Part shown: piece by piece, positions 1 to 8,428 of the stretch
Numbering within the stretch: the stretch's first letter is position 1
Layout of the letters: the number at the start of each line of letters is the position of its first letter
Assembly: GCA_029058745.1 (NCBI GenBank)
Contig: JAIDXM010000006.1
Location: 1-64,000, forward strand
DNA length: 64,000 bases
From: Muribaculaceae bacterium
Lineage (GTDB): Bacteria; Bacteroidota; Bacteroidia; Bacteroidales; Muribaculaceae
Direction of reading: 5' to 3'
Position numbers and translations under genes: made by a program
Notes under the pieces: generated by a model
The model's input: the letters and a program-made list of their open reading frames with translations, nothing else
Told to the model about the DNA's origin: nothing
Databases searched by the model: none

Positions 1-872
1 TTTGCCGTCACGTCCATACTCCAGATGTCGTTGTTGATCCAGTACAGCTTGTCACGTTCGCCGTTGAGCTGCAGCTCACTCGGAGCATCACCGAGTTTGA
101 ATTTCCACTGTTTTTCAACAGTAAAAGTTGCAGCATCAATCTTATAGAGCGAAGGTGTCTCATAGCCGTATGGCGAGCCTTCATAACCGCCGTCGGTGAT
201 AGTCCACATCTTGTCGTTTTTATCCAGGACAAGCGATGTAGGCTGTATGCCCACCGTCAACTGGTCCACCACCTCGTCCGTCTCAGTATCTATCTTGATG
301 ATGCGGTTCTGGTAGCTCCAGCAGTTGCAATACACATATTTGCCGTATTGCACCATCTGCTCCGTTGAGCCGCTCTCCATCGTCATGTCGGGCACCTGAA
401 TGTAGCCCGTAATTTCATATTTCTTGGGATTGACAATGAAGATGCGGTTGTCCCAAAGCTGCGTGACGTAAGCCTTTTCATCGCTCAGGAAGTGGATATA
501 ACGCGGAGAGGTCAGATCCTCGATGCGCCCCACCTCCTTGAACGTATTGAGATCGATGGCAAAGATGACATGGGAGTTGTTCACCACAATCCACCCCTTG
601 TTGTCATATATGCTCATGGACTGAGCAACATCGCCGAGTCTCATTCCGTTTGCGCGGAAAAACACCTCGTTCTGAACCTGATTCGTTGCCGGATCATAAT
701 AGGAAAGCGTCGCGTTGCCATACTGGAAGTTTCCCTCGTTGGTAATGAATAGTCCGGAGCCTGTTGCATTAAAGTCCTCCACCACATCGCCGTAATCCCA
801 TTCCATGCAGGAAGCAAATGAGAGCGACAGCAGAGTTGTCAGGATATATGAGAGTTTCGGTTTGAATTTCAT
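1..872 (-). CDS. BtuG-like beta-propeller surface lipoprotein (YncE/DUF5074 type), 3' end outside window
   Basis: About 290 residues are visible, read leftward from ATG at 872; no stop occurs before the window edge. The N-terminus is a lipoprotein signal with lipobox LSFASC, then repeated blades typical of YncE/DUF5074 seven-bladed propellers (for example ITNEGNFQYGN, VVNNSHVIFAIDL and VDQLTVGIQPTSLVLDKN). In gut Bacteroides, BtuG lipoproteins of this fold cap the TonB-dependent transporter BtuB and bind cobalamin very tightly. Here the gene is the fourth in an operon headed by a cobalamin riboswitch, which supports the same role. A BtuB gene would be expected further left, outside the window. 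B12 binding itself is inferred from fold and context. Confidence 0.85.
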   Translation of the reverse strand, partial: MKFKPKLSYILTTLLSLSFASCMEWDYGDVVEDFNATGSGLFITNEGNFQYGNATLSYYDPATNQVQNEVFFRANGMRLGDVAQSMSIYDNKGWIVVNNSHVIFAIDLNTFKEVGRIEDLTSPRYIHFLSDEKAYVTQLWDNRIFIVNPKKYEITGYIQVPDMTMESGSTEQMVQYGKYVYCNCWSYQNRIIKIDTETDEVVDQLTVGIQPTSLVLDKNDKMWTITDGGYEGSPYGYETPSLYKIDAATFTVEKQWKFKLGDAPSELQLNGERDKLYWINNDIWSMDVTA

Positions 873-886
873 TTTAATAATTGGAA

Positions 887-928
887 AAACCTCGGCCCGC
901 TATCAAGGTAATATACGAGCCGAGGTTT
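887..928 (-). terminator. Intercistronic hairpin with T-run upstream of the BtuG-like gene
   Basis: A perfect 10-bp inverted repeat (AAACCTCGGC at 887-896, GCCGAGGTTT at 919-928) with a 22-nt loop. On the leftward transcript the hairpin ends in TTTTT, about 13 nt before the start codon. It looks like an intrinsic terminator or attenuator that lowers the last gene relative to the upstream genes, or a stabilising processing hairpin. Confidence 0.6.
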
Positions 929-958
929 GGCAGAAAAATTTTAACTGTTTGAGCTGTT

Positions 959-3082
959 TTATTCAGCAGGTTTGTAACGACCTTCCTTCATGTCTTGCCA
1001 TGTAGGATTATATTTACAGCCTGTTACCTCCCAATTTCCATCAGTCACTGAACCGTTTTCAATGACTGTGGCGAAAGTAGAGAAGTCTGACAATTGACCC
1101 ATACTTTCAATCTTTATGTTAGGAACAGAATTTAATACAGGGAATGAAACCTGAGTACATTTGGGGGCGGTAAATAGATGTAACCTTTCTGAAACCAATT
1201 TAAGTTTAGGACAACTTAGCCCGGTGAAAGTCTGAAATCCGCATATTCCCCCGACAGATTCCAATTCTGGAAGACTGATTTCGGCTGTAGCTATCACAAA
1301 TAATCCTTTTTTCCTATCTTCTATAGAAATAGCACGACTCTTGGTATTATCTGTCATATTTACAGAATGTAATTTGTCCAATTTTATCTCTTTAACGTTT
1401 GTTGCATTCAACAACGCGTAACCACCAACAAATGTTAAGTTAGATAAATCAACAGAACTTGCATTTCCTGCTACTATGTTAAAATATCCCCCGATTCTTT
1501 TAATAAATGAGCAATCTACATTTTTTTTAGCGCAACTAGAAAATGAGAAAACCGCATTGCCTATAATCTCTTCCACAGTAAGTGTTGGACTTTTGGTGGC
1601 ATCTCTTAAACTAATAGTGCAATCAAAATCTTCTGTAATTTTAAAGTTTACTATAGGACGATATGTCTCATCATTGCAATAAAAAGTTAATGTCACATTA
1701 ACGTCCGATAAATCATCCTTCGTCTTTATTTCTTTAAAATATGTGGATGTAACTTCCAGTGAAGACTTTTTATTATTAAAGGATTGAAATGATGCATTGC
1801 TTAGATCTAGTATGGCACTTTGGGTTAGTAGACCTTCTAAATCGTGAATGTATATTCCTCCTAAGGTCGTCAGTGATGACATATCTGGAAACTCTCTGAG
1901 CGCATCAAAACATGAAATTGTCAGAAGCCCTTTGACCTGAGTCAGTTTATTCAAACCATCGATTTTTTCTATCTCCACATTACTTTTATGAGAGTAAACA
2001 TGATCTTCGTAACGAGAAGATAAATATAAATCACCATTGACTTCCGACAGTTCAGGTATTTCCAATGTTTTCAGCCCCCAACCGAGTAAAAAGTCAATTT
2101 CACCTGCGGTCTGCAATTTCGGTAATCTTAAAGACTGGAAATTATCTGATGGTATATTTATTGAGAATTTGCCTGAGACATTTTCCAACGCCGGGAATTC
2201 CAATTGAACTAATGGCATATCTTTGATATCACTCATGCCATCCTGAACACTGACTACTGAGTTATCGCTAAGATTAACGTATCCTCCGACTTCTGAAAGT
2301 TTCGAGAAAGAAAGTGTAGTAATAGCATCATCTTTGATATAGATGTCACCCTCAACTTTAGTGAGATTGTCGAACTCAATAAACTGAACCGCATTGTTGT
2401 TCAGTTCCAGATTTCCTGTAATTTCCTGAAGCTGCTCAAAGCGGAATCGGTAAGTGTCAGCACATGGTGATGGTTTCTCTTTTGTTCCAAATTGAATACC
2501 ACCGACTTTAGTGATATTGAGGCCATCGAGAGCTTCTCCTTTGTAATTGTTAAGAATCTGTAGTGAACCGGTTATTTCCTTGACACCAGACAATGCTTCA
2601 AGATTGTTGATTGCAGCCGCATTTTCGGCATTGTCACCGATTACAAGGTTGCCCTTGATGACAGATACTTTTGTCTCGGCAAACGCATCCACGTCAGCCT
2701 GTGATTTCAAGACAACATCGCCATCCGATTCTATTTCAGACTTGATTACTTTATAAGTATATTCATTTACTTTCCCATTGAAGGAGGTGACGCGGAAAAT
2801 CATTTCGCTATCCCAGTCAGTGACAGTTTGGGGGTTAGGAAGAATTTTCGCAGACGGAGTATAGACCATGGATGCGGTAGCACCGTTGAGATCTACAGTA
2901 TATGGCACTGTCATTACTATGTCATTACCTTCAATGACGGCATCATACGATTTGCCGTCTTTCGTCAAGGTCAGAGCCGTGATGAAATTATCATCAGCAT
3001 CTGCCGGAACTTTGTCTTCATCGGAACATCCCACCATGAGAAATGAGAATGTAACGAGAAGCAGCGACCACATTTTTTTCAT
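959..3082 (-). CDS. Surface lipoprotein with receptor L-domain-like repeats
   Basis: 707 residues. The signal peptide ends in lipobox LMVGC and is followed by SDEDK, the acidic lipoprotein export signal that directs Bacteroidota lipoproteins to the cell surface. Residues ~25-115 form an Ig-like domain resembling DUF5018 (FRVTSFNGKVNEYTYKV). The rest is a long array of beta-helix or receptor L-domain-like segments (EITGSLQILNN, EVNGDLYLSS, KVEGDIYIKDD). No catalytic motif was seen. It sits 69 bp downstream of the PKD lipoprotein in the riboswitch operon, so a role at the surface in corrinoid capture or assembly of the uptake complex is inferred. Codon use is AT-richer than in the housekeeping genes. 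Confidence 0.8.
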   Translation of the reverse strand: MKKMWSLLLVTFSFLMVGCSDEDKVPADADDNFITALTLTKDGKSYDAVIEGNDIVMTVPYTVDLNGATASMVYTPSAKILPNPQTVTDWDSEMIFRVTSFNGKVNEYTYKVIKSEIESDGDVVLKSQADVDAFAETKVSVIKGNLVIGDNAENAAAINNLEALSGVKEITGSLQILNNYKGEALDGLNITKVGGIQFGTKEKPSPCADTYRFRFEQLQEITGNLELNNNAVQFIEFDNLTKVEGDIYIKDDAITTLSFSKLSEVGGYVNLSDNSVVSVQDGMSDIKDMPLVQLEFPALENVSGKFSINIPSDNFQSLRLPKLQTAGEIDFLLGWGLKTLEIPELSEVNGDLYLSSRYEDHVYSHKSNVEIEKIDGLNKLTQVKGLLTISCFDALREFPDMSSLTTLGGIYIHDLEGLLTQSAILDLSNASFQSFNNKKSSLEVTSTYFKEIKTKDDLSDVNVTLTFYCNDETYRPIVNFKITEDFDCTISLRDATKSPTLTVEEIIGNAVFSFSSCAKKNVDCSFIKRIGGYFNIVAGNASSVDLSNLTFVGGYALLNATNVKEIKLDKLHSVNMTDNTKSRAISIEDRKKGLFVIATAEISLPELESVGGICGFQTFTGLSCPKLKLVSERLHLFTAPKCTQVSFPVLNSVPNIKIESMGQLSDFSTFATVIENGSVTDGNWEVTGCKYNPTWQDMKEGRYKPAE

Positions 3083-3151
3083 TTGCTAATTAGCCGAATT
3101 AATTGGTTTATTGAATCGGTGTATTTATTTTTGTAATTTATTTATATTGTT

Positions 3152-4882
3152 TTAGAATATGTCAACAACTGAGAATACTTCTGTTGAAACTTCTCCAAAT
3201 GAGTCATGATATTCCTGAACAGCACATTGTATCTTGATGAAATCGATGTATTCCAAGATTATTGGGGTACCATCCGGATACATGGCATTTGAAATTTTAA
3301 AACCGTTAATTTGTGCAGTCCCATACAAATCCGGTCCAGAAAAGCTATCATTCCCGCAATTATCAACATATCCCCACGGATAGGGGGCATGCCCCTCATT
3401 ACTCATTGTACCCGGTATGAGGGTGCCTCTGATTGTATAGGAATCAGGCATCCATATAGGATAATAATATTCCTGTCCATGATACTTATTTCTTTTAACA
3501 CTTCCTTCCTTGCCAAAGCAATCAATCCAAAAATTATTTCTAGCATAGGGTTCCGGACGGAAATACGTAACCTCATAATCCTGAATAGTTGTAGGTTTAC
3601 CTGTTTCTGAGCCACGAAGCTCATACCATTCATCATCAGGCAGTCCGTTGCCATTTGTATCCTGCATCACCCAGACAATACCGGGTTCGTTAGAAGTGGC
3701 AAAAGCATTACCATGAACACCAAAGTCGTATCCTTCGCCGTTTTTATTTCTAATGCTATGGTCAAAGCCGACAATAAGCGACCCGCCCCAAGCTCCTAAT
3801 GAAACATACATGTCAATAGCCAGCTTGCTCTCGGCAAAGGCACAAGCCAATTCCATTGTAGTCTCATTGCCGGAATATCCAGCCAGACCACCCGGTTGAT
3901 TTATAAACTGACCGGGAGCAGGAAAAAACTCATAAACTTTGTTGCATTTTTTTGCACTTGACGCTGTTGCAGGTCTGAATCTCTCAGCAGGTGTTCCTGT
4001 AACACATACAACCTTGACGGTGGTACTAATTGAAGCATCAGAGGTTTCTGTTTTTTCAGATACAGTAACCATTACTTCATACTCTCCCGTTGAAGAAGGA
4101 GTGAACACATACGTCTGCGCTGTAGCATCAGAAATCTCTTTACCGTCCACACTCCACTTGAAAGTTGGATTTGTAAAATATTCAAGATGAGGTCTTAGGA
4201 AAACAGACTGACCGGGATAGACATATCTTACATTTTCCTCAGCCAGATAGTAAGGTTTAAAGAAGCTGACCACAAAAGGTTCTGATTCCAAGACCTGAAC
4301 CTTGAGATCATATATTGTCTCTCCATCGTCGTTGGAGGCTTTGATGGTAACGGTATATTCACCAATCTTATCCTCATTGAAAACATAAGTCTTTTCTCTT
4401 CCGACGACTTTATTGTCAATTATCCATTCGATTTTGAAATCATCATCTTCATCGTATCGAATTTCAGGAGATAACGGATAGTCAGTACCTCGTTTCACCT
4501 TAATGCCTTGAGCCGGTAGTGCGAAAGAAATAACAGGAGGAAGTAAGTCTACGACCTCAATCTTTATTTCATCTTTTACAGAGCCAACTTCAGTATCAAC
4601 TCGCAAAGTAACGTAATATTCGCCAACTACATCAGAAGAGAAAGTCAGAGAAGGAGCAGTAGAAATTAGTTTCCCGTCAACATTCCATGCAAAAACAGCA
4701 TTGTTGACGTTCTTATACTCCGGAGTAATCGTGAGCGAGCGTCCAAGTTTAACAGTATAGATACCTGTCTCTGAGTCGAACTCAACTGAGGGCAGACCAT
4801 TATTGTCGTACAAGTTATCATCTTTATTGCATGATGTCAATGCAATAAAGATGAAACATAATACGAGTAGAAATTTATTCAT
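3152..4882 (-). CDS. Surface lipoprotein with three PKD/Ig-like repeats and a C-terminal binding-type domain
   Basis: 576 residues from the ATG at 4882. A longer reading from 4933 adds 17 residues ahead of an obvious lipoprotein signal (MNKFLLVLCF, lipobox ALTSC, then NKDD) and is rejected. Three PKD/Ig-like repeats follow, each with the pattern W-x-V/I-D-G/N-K and ending GEY-V-T/M; they cover roughly residues 30-300. The C-terminal ~270 residues form a separate domain with acidic, aromatic and Gly-rich segments (DTNGNGLPDDEWYELRGSE). PKD surface proteins of this kind recur in Bacteroidota cobalamin-riboswitch loci; the exact function is unknown. It lies 56 bp downstream of the DUF4465 gene. 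Confidence 0.8.
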   Translation of the reverse strand: MNKFLLVLCFIFIALTSCNKDDNLYDNNGLPSVEFDSETGIYTVKLGRSLTITPEYKNVNNAVFAWNVDGKLISTAPSLTFSSDVVGEYYVTLRVDTEVGSVKDEIKIEVVDLLPPVISFALPAQGIKVKRGTDYPLSPEIRYDEDDDFKIEWIIDNKVVGREKTYVFNEDKIGEYTVTIKASNDDGETIYDLKVQVLESEPFVVSFFKPYYLAEENVRYVYPGQSVFLRPHLEYFTNPTFKWSVDGKEISDATAQTYVFTPSSTGEYEVMVTVSEKTETSDASISTTVKVVCVTGTPAERFRPATASSAKKCNKVYEFFPAPGQFINQPGGLAGYSGNETTMELACAFAESKLAIDMYVSLGAWGGSLIVGFDHSIRNKNGEGYDFGVHGNAFATSNEPGIVWVMQDTNGNGLPDDEWYELRGSETGKPTTIQDYEVTYFRPEPYARNNFWIDCFGKEGSVKRNKYHGQEYYYPIWMPDSYTIRGTLIPGTMSNEGHAPYPWGYVDNCGNDSFSGPDLYGTAQINGFKISNAMYPDGTPIILEYIDFIKIQCAVQEYHDSFGEVSTEVFSVVDIF

Positions 4883-4938
4883 TTGAGAAGTGAAGAATGA
4901 GGCTGTTTGTGAGTTTGCCACATACAGCCTCATTTATT

Positions 4939-5898
4939 TTATTCTAATACAACATCATCAATAGCTACGTAGGCAGGAGTACAAAGACCACCAGCTTGGA
5001 CATCAGAACCCCAGAAACCGAACTGAACTTTAGAGACATTAGCTGCATTAACCTCTATAGTCGTCCAAGTAGTCACACAGATATTTTTACCATTACGATA
5101 GTCTGCAAGTGGAGTTTCTATGCGTTTAACAAGATTATCATCCCCATCGTAACACTTGATAATAAGTGTCAAATATCCTTTCGTCTTAACAAGTGACTGA
5201 GCAAGAACAGTTACATTGTCTTCACCTTCCCATACGTTGCCGTTTTGTATGACGCCATAGGTATAAGCAGTATTACAAATCTTAAGAGATTTTAGAGTCA
5301 TTGAAGGTATTACAAAAGTAGCCTCTTTGGTGGTATTAGCATACACATCGTCATAGCCATATACAACCGCAAAGTTGTTTGAGCCATTGGCACCTGCACC
5401 ACCACGATTACCAGTTTTAGTACGAGCCGTATTATATACGCTCATCTGGTTGTATTCAGACATCCACCATTTATCAGTGAAAGGCTTACCGGGATTGGGG
5501 TTTGAAGAAGGATTTGAAGTCATAGCCCAGTCAGAGAGTGCAATTCCACCGAACTCAAATGAAGTTCTTTCAGCTGTTCCCGCAGGCCAAACACCTGAAT
5601 TTACATCTGACCAAAAGTATCCATAGGAATCAGCAATACCTAACACCTGAGAAAAAGAACCTACAGGCTGGTAATAGTTAAGTCCATAGGATGTTGGACC
5701 AGCCAAGGCATCCTCGCCTTCGATAGAAACAAAATCCTCGAAGTCAATTACGACCTGACTTGATGCAGAGCGGCTTAACGGCTTGCCGTCCGCTGCGTCG
5801 AAGTTATCGACTAAGGCATCCTCATTGGAACACCCAGTGAAAGTTGCGGCTGCGACCAAAGCGAAGCCGCAAGCTGCGAAACGTAGGAGTTTTTTCAT
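4939..5898 (-). CDS. DUF4465-type surface lipoprotein, first gene of the B12 operon
   Basis: 319 residues with lipobox FTGC and export signal SNEDA. The mature protein resembles the DUF4465 beta-sandwich family: an N-terminal VVIDFEDF strand, central SDWAMTSNPSS and NFAVVYGYD segments, and a final AIDDVVLE strand. DUF4465 proteins recur in corrinoid loci of gut Bacteroidota, and some surface proteins of such loci (the BtuH class) bind B12; assignment to that class is tentative. The gene directly follows the cobalamin riboswitch and its terminator, so it is the primary controlled gene. Confidence 0.8.
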   Translation of the reverse strand: MKKLLRFAACGFALVAAATFTGCSNEDALVDNFDAADGKPLSRSASSQVVIDFEDFVSIEGEDALAGPTSYGLNYYQPVGSFSQVLGIADSYGYFWSDVNSGVWPAGTAERTSFEFGGIALSDWAMTSNPSSNPNPGKPFTDKWWMSEYNQMSVYNTARTKTGNRGGAGANGSNNFAVVYGYDDVYANTTKEATFVIPSMTLKSLKICNTAYTYGVIQNGNVWEGEDNVTVLAQSLVKTKGYLTLIIKCYDGDDNLVKRIETPLADYRNGKNICVTTWTTIEVNAANVSKVQFGFWGSDVQAGGLCTPAYVAIDDVVLE

Positions 5899-5925
5899 AC
5901 TCGTTGTTGTTTTTAGTTAATATTA

Positions 5926-5971
5926 AAAAATAAATATTCCCGATAACGCTTAATGAAGCGGCAACGGGAAT
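5926..5971 (-). terminator. Leader terminator of the cobalamin riboswitch
   Basis: On the leftward transcript the segment ATTCCCGTTGCCGCTT pairs with AAGCGTTATCGGGAAT across a CATT loop, 14 of 16 positions matched, and runs into ATTTATTTTTTAATATT. This is a convincing intrinsic terminator, ending 28 nt before the first start codon at 5898. It suggests that the riboswitch acts, at least partly, on transcription. Confidence 0.75.
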
Positions 5972-6009
5972 AGATAGAATTATAGTCGTTAAAAACAACT
6001 TACGAGGTA

Positions 6010-6262
6010 AGAAGTCAGACAACCTAAGCCCATAGTCCCGTAGGCGGTATCACTTGGCGGAAATGGCAGGTCTTCTGACTTATCCCGGTTCAATCGCGCC
6101 TTCCCAGTCGTTTGGTGACCAGTGGCAGGTTGCGAAAAACCTTGTTCAATAACGAATTTGCGTCGTCAAAGAACGGGGAATTACAGCAGCGGGTACTGTC
6201 GAGGAATCTCACCTCATTCCCTTTTGATGCTCCTTCACGCCTCCACTCTTGGACGGCAGAGC
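6010..6262 (-). promoter_or_regulatory. Cobalamin riboswitch (AdoCbl/B12 aptamer)
   Basis: Read leftward, the region carries the hallmarks of the cobalamin aptamer: AAAAGGGAATGAGGTGAGA near 6232-6214, CCCGCTGCTGTAATT, the B12 box GCCACTGG at 6126-6119, GGGAAGGCGCG, and AGTCAGAAGACCTGCC at 6080-6065. Downstream, GGTTGTCTGACTT (6024-6012) can pair with AAGTCAGAAGACC (6081-6069) at 12 of 13 positions, giving an alternative fold that would break the aptamer core. High B12 should switch off the surface-uptake lipoproteins. Confidence 0.95.
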
Positions 6263-6276
6263 AACCATTTCAGCCG

Positions 6277-6308
6277 CAAATTTACAAAAAATAATCATTA
6301 TCACCAAA
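6277..6308 (-). promoter_or_regulatory. Promoter of the B12 operon
   Basis: On the minus strand TTTG (6308-6305), a 20-bp spacer and TAAATTTG (6284-6277) match the Bacteroides consensus exactly. The predicted transcript begins near 6272, about 10 nt before the riboswitch aptamer. Confidence 0.75.
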
Positions 6309-6491
6309 TAATTCAAATAATTCATTTTGTAACGAAAATTGTAACGGAAAAGTTGTAAGGATATAAGATGATTTAGTGTGTCTGACAAATATGTCAGGAT
6401 TGAAATGTGAGGGCCATATTCCATTTTGCATTGTGTGTCGGATGTTTCTTATGTATTTGAGAAGGTGTATTTGATAATATTTTCGTAAAAA

Positions 6492-6525
6492 TGTGAGGTG
6501 AAATCGAGATATTTGTATAAATTTG
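6492..6525 (+). promoter_or_regulatory. Probable trpB2 promoter
   Basis: TAAATTTG at 6518-6525 matches the -7 consensus. The -33 element is poor (TGTG at 6492-6495). The A/T-rich leader to the start at 6578 is about 45 nt and shows no obvious structure. Confidence 0.4.
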
Positions 6526-6577
6526 CAAATAGATTGTGAAAATAGAATAAATTAATAAAAATATTACATAAATATTC

Positions 6578-7939
6578 ATGGAATCAAAGAAGTTTATTCT
6601 CCAGGAGAAAGACATACCCACCGCATGGTATAATGTTATGGCCGAGATGCCGGTTAAGCCCCGTCCTCTTCTTAACCCGGCAACCAAGCAACCTTTGAAG
6701 GCGGAAGACCTTTATCCTCTGTTTTCGGAGGAGGTTGCACGTCAGGAATTCAACGACACCGACAAATGGATTGAGATTCCGGAAGAGGTGCGTGAGATGT
6801 ACCGTATCTGGCGTCCCACGCCACTTGTGCGTGCACGTGGACTTGAGAAGGCTCTTGACACGAAGGCTCATATCTATTTCAAGAATGAGAGTGTGAGTCC
6901 GGTAGGTTCGCATAAACTTAATTCTGCGATACCCCAGGCTTATTACGCTAAGAAGCAGGGTGTGACCAACATTACCACTGAGACCGGAGCCGGCCAGTGG
7001 GGTGCGGCACTCTCACTGGCGGCAAGGCATTTCGGACTGGAACTTGCCGTGTATATGGTGAAGGTGAGCTATCATCAGAAACCGTATCGCCGGAGCATCA
7101 TGGAGACATATGGGGCGGAGGTGATTGCCTCCCCGAGCATGTCAACCAAGGCGGGACGTAAGATTATCACCGACCATCCGAACTATCAGGGTTCTCTCGG
7201 CACCGCCATATCGGAGGCAGTGGAACTCGCCATGAGCACTCCCAACTGCAAATATACCCTGGGTTCGGTATTGAACCATGTGGCCCTTCACCAGACTGTG
7301 ATTGGCCTGGAAGCTGAGAAGCAGATGGAGATGGCAGGGGAATATCCGGACGTGGTGATAGGGTGTTTCGGCGGAGGAAGCAACTTTTCCGGAATCTCGT
7401 TCCCTTTCCTGCGTCATAATTTCTCAGGAGAGCGCAATGCCCGTTTCATAGCGGCGGAGCCTCAGTCTTGTCCGAAACTCACACGTGGTGTGCTTCAGTA
7501 TGACTTCGGGGACGAAGCCGGCTACACACCATTGATTCCTATGTACACCCTCGGACATGATTTCTCACCCGCCAATATCCATGCAGGCGGACTCCGCTAT
7601 CATGGTGCCGGGGCTGTGGTGAGCCAGTTGCGCTCGCAGGGACTCATAGAGGCTGTTGACATCCCTCAGACCGAGACATTTGCCGCCGCCCACCTCTTCG
7701 CACGCAGTGAAGGCATCATCCCCGCGCCGGAGAGCAGCCATGCCATAGCCACGGCAATCCGGGAGGCACGCCGTGCCAATGAGGAGGGGACAGCTCCTGT
7801 TATCCTCTTCAACCTTTCAGGGCATGGCCTTATCGATATGGCGGCCTACGACCAGTATCACACAGGCGACCTTGCCGACTATCAGGTGCCGGAGTCGGAA
7901 ATCAGAGCCAATACCGACAAGCTTGAGAAACTTATCTGA
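6578..7939 (+). CDS. trpB: Tryptophan synthase beta chain, TrpB2 type
   Basis: 453 residues, longer than classical TrpB (~400). It should make L-tryptophan from serine and indole with PLP. The PLP-lysine motif is GSHKLN (Lys113), followed by TTETGAGQWG and the phosphate-binding loop GCFGGGSNFSG. The N-terminal extension (IPTAWYNVMAEMPVKP) and the motif order are those of the TrpB2 subfamily. No trpA or other trp gene is nearby, so it may salvage indole or back up an operon-encoded TrpB1. A strong terminator follows at 7980-8028. Confidence 0.93.
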   Translation: MESKKFILQEKDIPTAWYNVMAEMPVKPRPLLNPATKQPLKAEDLYPLFSEEVARQEFNDTDKWIEIPEEVREMYRIWRPTPLVRARGLEKALDTKAHIYFKNESVSPVGSHKLNSAIPQAYYAKKQGVTNITTETGAGQWGAALSLAARHFGLELAVYMVKVSYHQKPYRRSIMETYGAEVIASPSMSTKAGRKIITDHPNYQGSLGTAISEAVELAMSTPNCKYTLGSVLNHVALHQTVIGLEAEKQMEMAGEYPDVVIGCFGGGSNFSGISFPFLRHNFSGERNARFIAAEPQSCPKLTRGVLQYDFGDEAGYTPLIPMYTLGHDFSPANIHAGGLRYHGAGAVVSQLRSQGLIEAVDIPQTETFAAAHLFARSEGIIPAPESSHAIATAIREARRANEEGTAPVILFNLSGHGLIDMAAYDQYHTGDLADYQVPESEIRANTDKLEKLI

Positions 7940-7979
7940 CGCATATCCGGCAAGTGTGTCGGATTACTGATGAGTGTCG

Positions 7980-8028
7980 ATTCAAATCCCCCCCTTGGAG
8001 AACTGTTCTCCAAGGGGGGAATTTGAAT
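7980..8028 (+). terminator. Strong inverted repeat after trpB2
   Basis: ATTCAAATCCCCCCCTTGG... is mirrored by ...CCAAGGGGGGAATTTGAAT around a GAACTGTTC centre. The arms are about 24 nt and nearly perfect. There is no clean T-run because the flanks themselves pair (AAAT/ATTT). It separates trpB2 from the small gene at 8091. Confidence 0.7.
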
Positions 8029-8090
8029 GTTGATGAACGGAATCGGCTGTTCGGGCGTTTTAATTTAACCATTACCAAAACAAATGAATT

Positions 8091-8288
8091 ATGTTGGACG
8101 AATTGAAAGACAAGGCAGCCGACCTTCTCAATAATGAGAATGTGAAACAGGCCGTAGAAAAGGCAAAGGAATTTGCCAACAGTGAGAAAGGAAAAGAGAC
8201 CATCGAAAACCTGAAAGAGAAGGCAGAAGACTTCATCGAGGAGAAAACCGATGGCAAAGGGATATTCGGTTTCGGAAAGAAGGAGTGA
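8091..8288 (+). CDS. Small charged helical protein
   Basis: 65 residues, almost entirely Lys/Glu/Ala-rich amphipathic helix (LKDKAADLLNNENVKQAVEK, EKAEDFIEEKTDGKG), with no signal peptide, cysteines or membrane segment. It is reminiscent of small stress-related helical proteins such as the MT0933-antitoxin-like or CsbD-like groups, but no family assignment is claimed. The ATG at 8091 is chosen because an ATG 7 nt upstream opens only a short frame. It is monocistronic between two hairpins. Confidence 0.7.
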   Translation: MLDELKDKAADLLNNENVKQAVEKAKEFANSEKGKETIENLKEKAEDFIEEKTDGKGIFGFGKKE

Positions 8289-8342
8289 TTCCCCATGCAG
8301 GACCCGGAAACGGATTGGGGATGTTCCAGTGTGACAAACCGC

Positions 8343-8379
8343 ACGGGAGGCCTGCCGGATTTTTCCGGAGGTCTCCCGT
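8343..8379. terminator. Hairpin between convergent genes
   Basis: ACGGGAGGCCTGCCGGA pairs with TCCGGAGGTCTCCCGT across a TTTT loop with one bulge and one mismatch. No T-run follows on either strand. Its position between the ends of the small helical protein gene and the GH31 gene suggests a shared terminator. Confidence 0.55.
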
Positions 8380-8428
8380 AATCATATACTCATTAAAAAA
8401 CTGGTAGCAGAACAACTGCGGCGGACGG

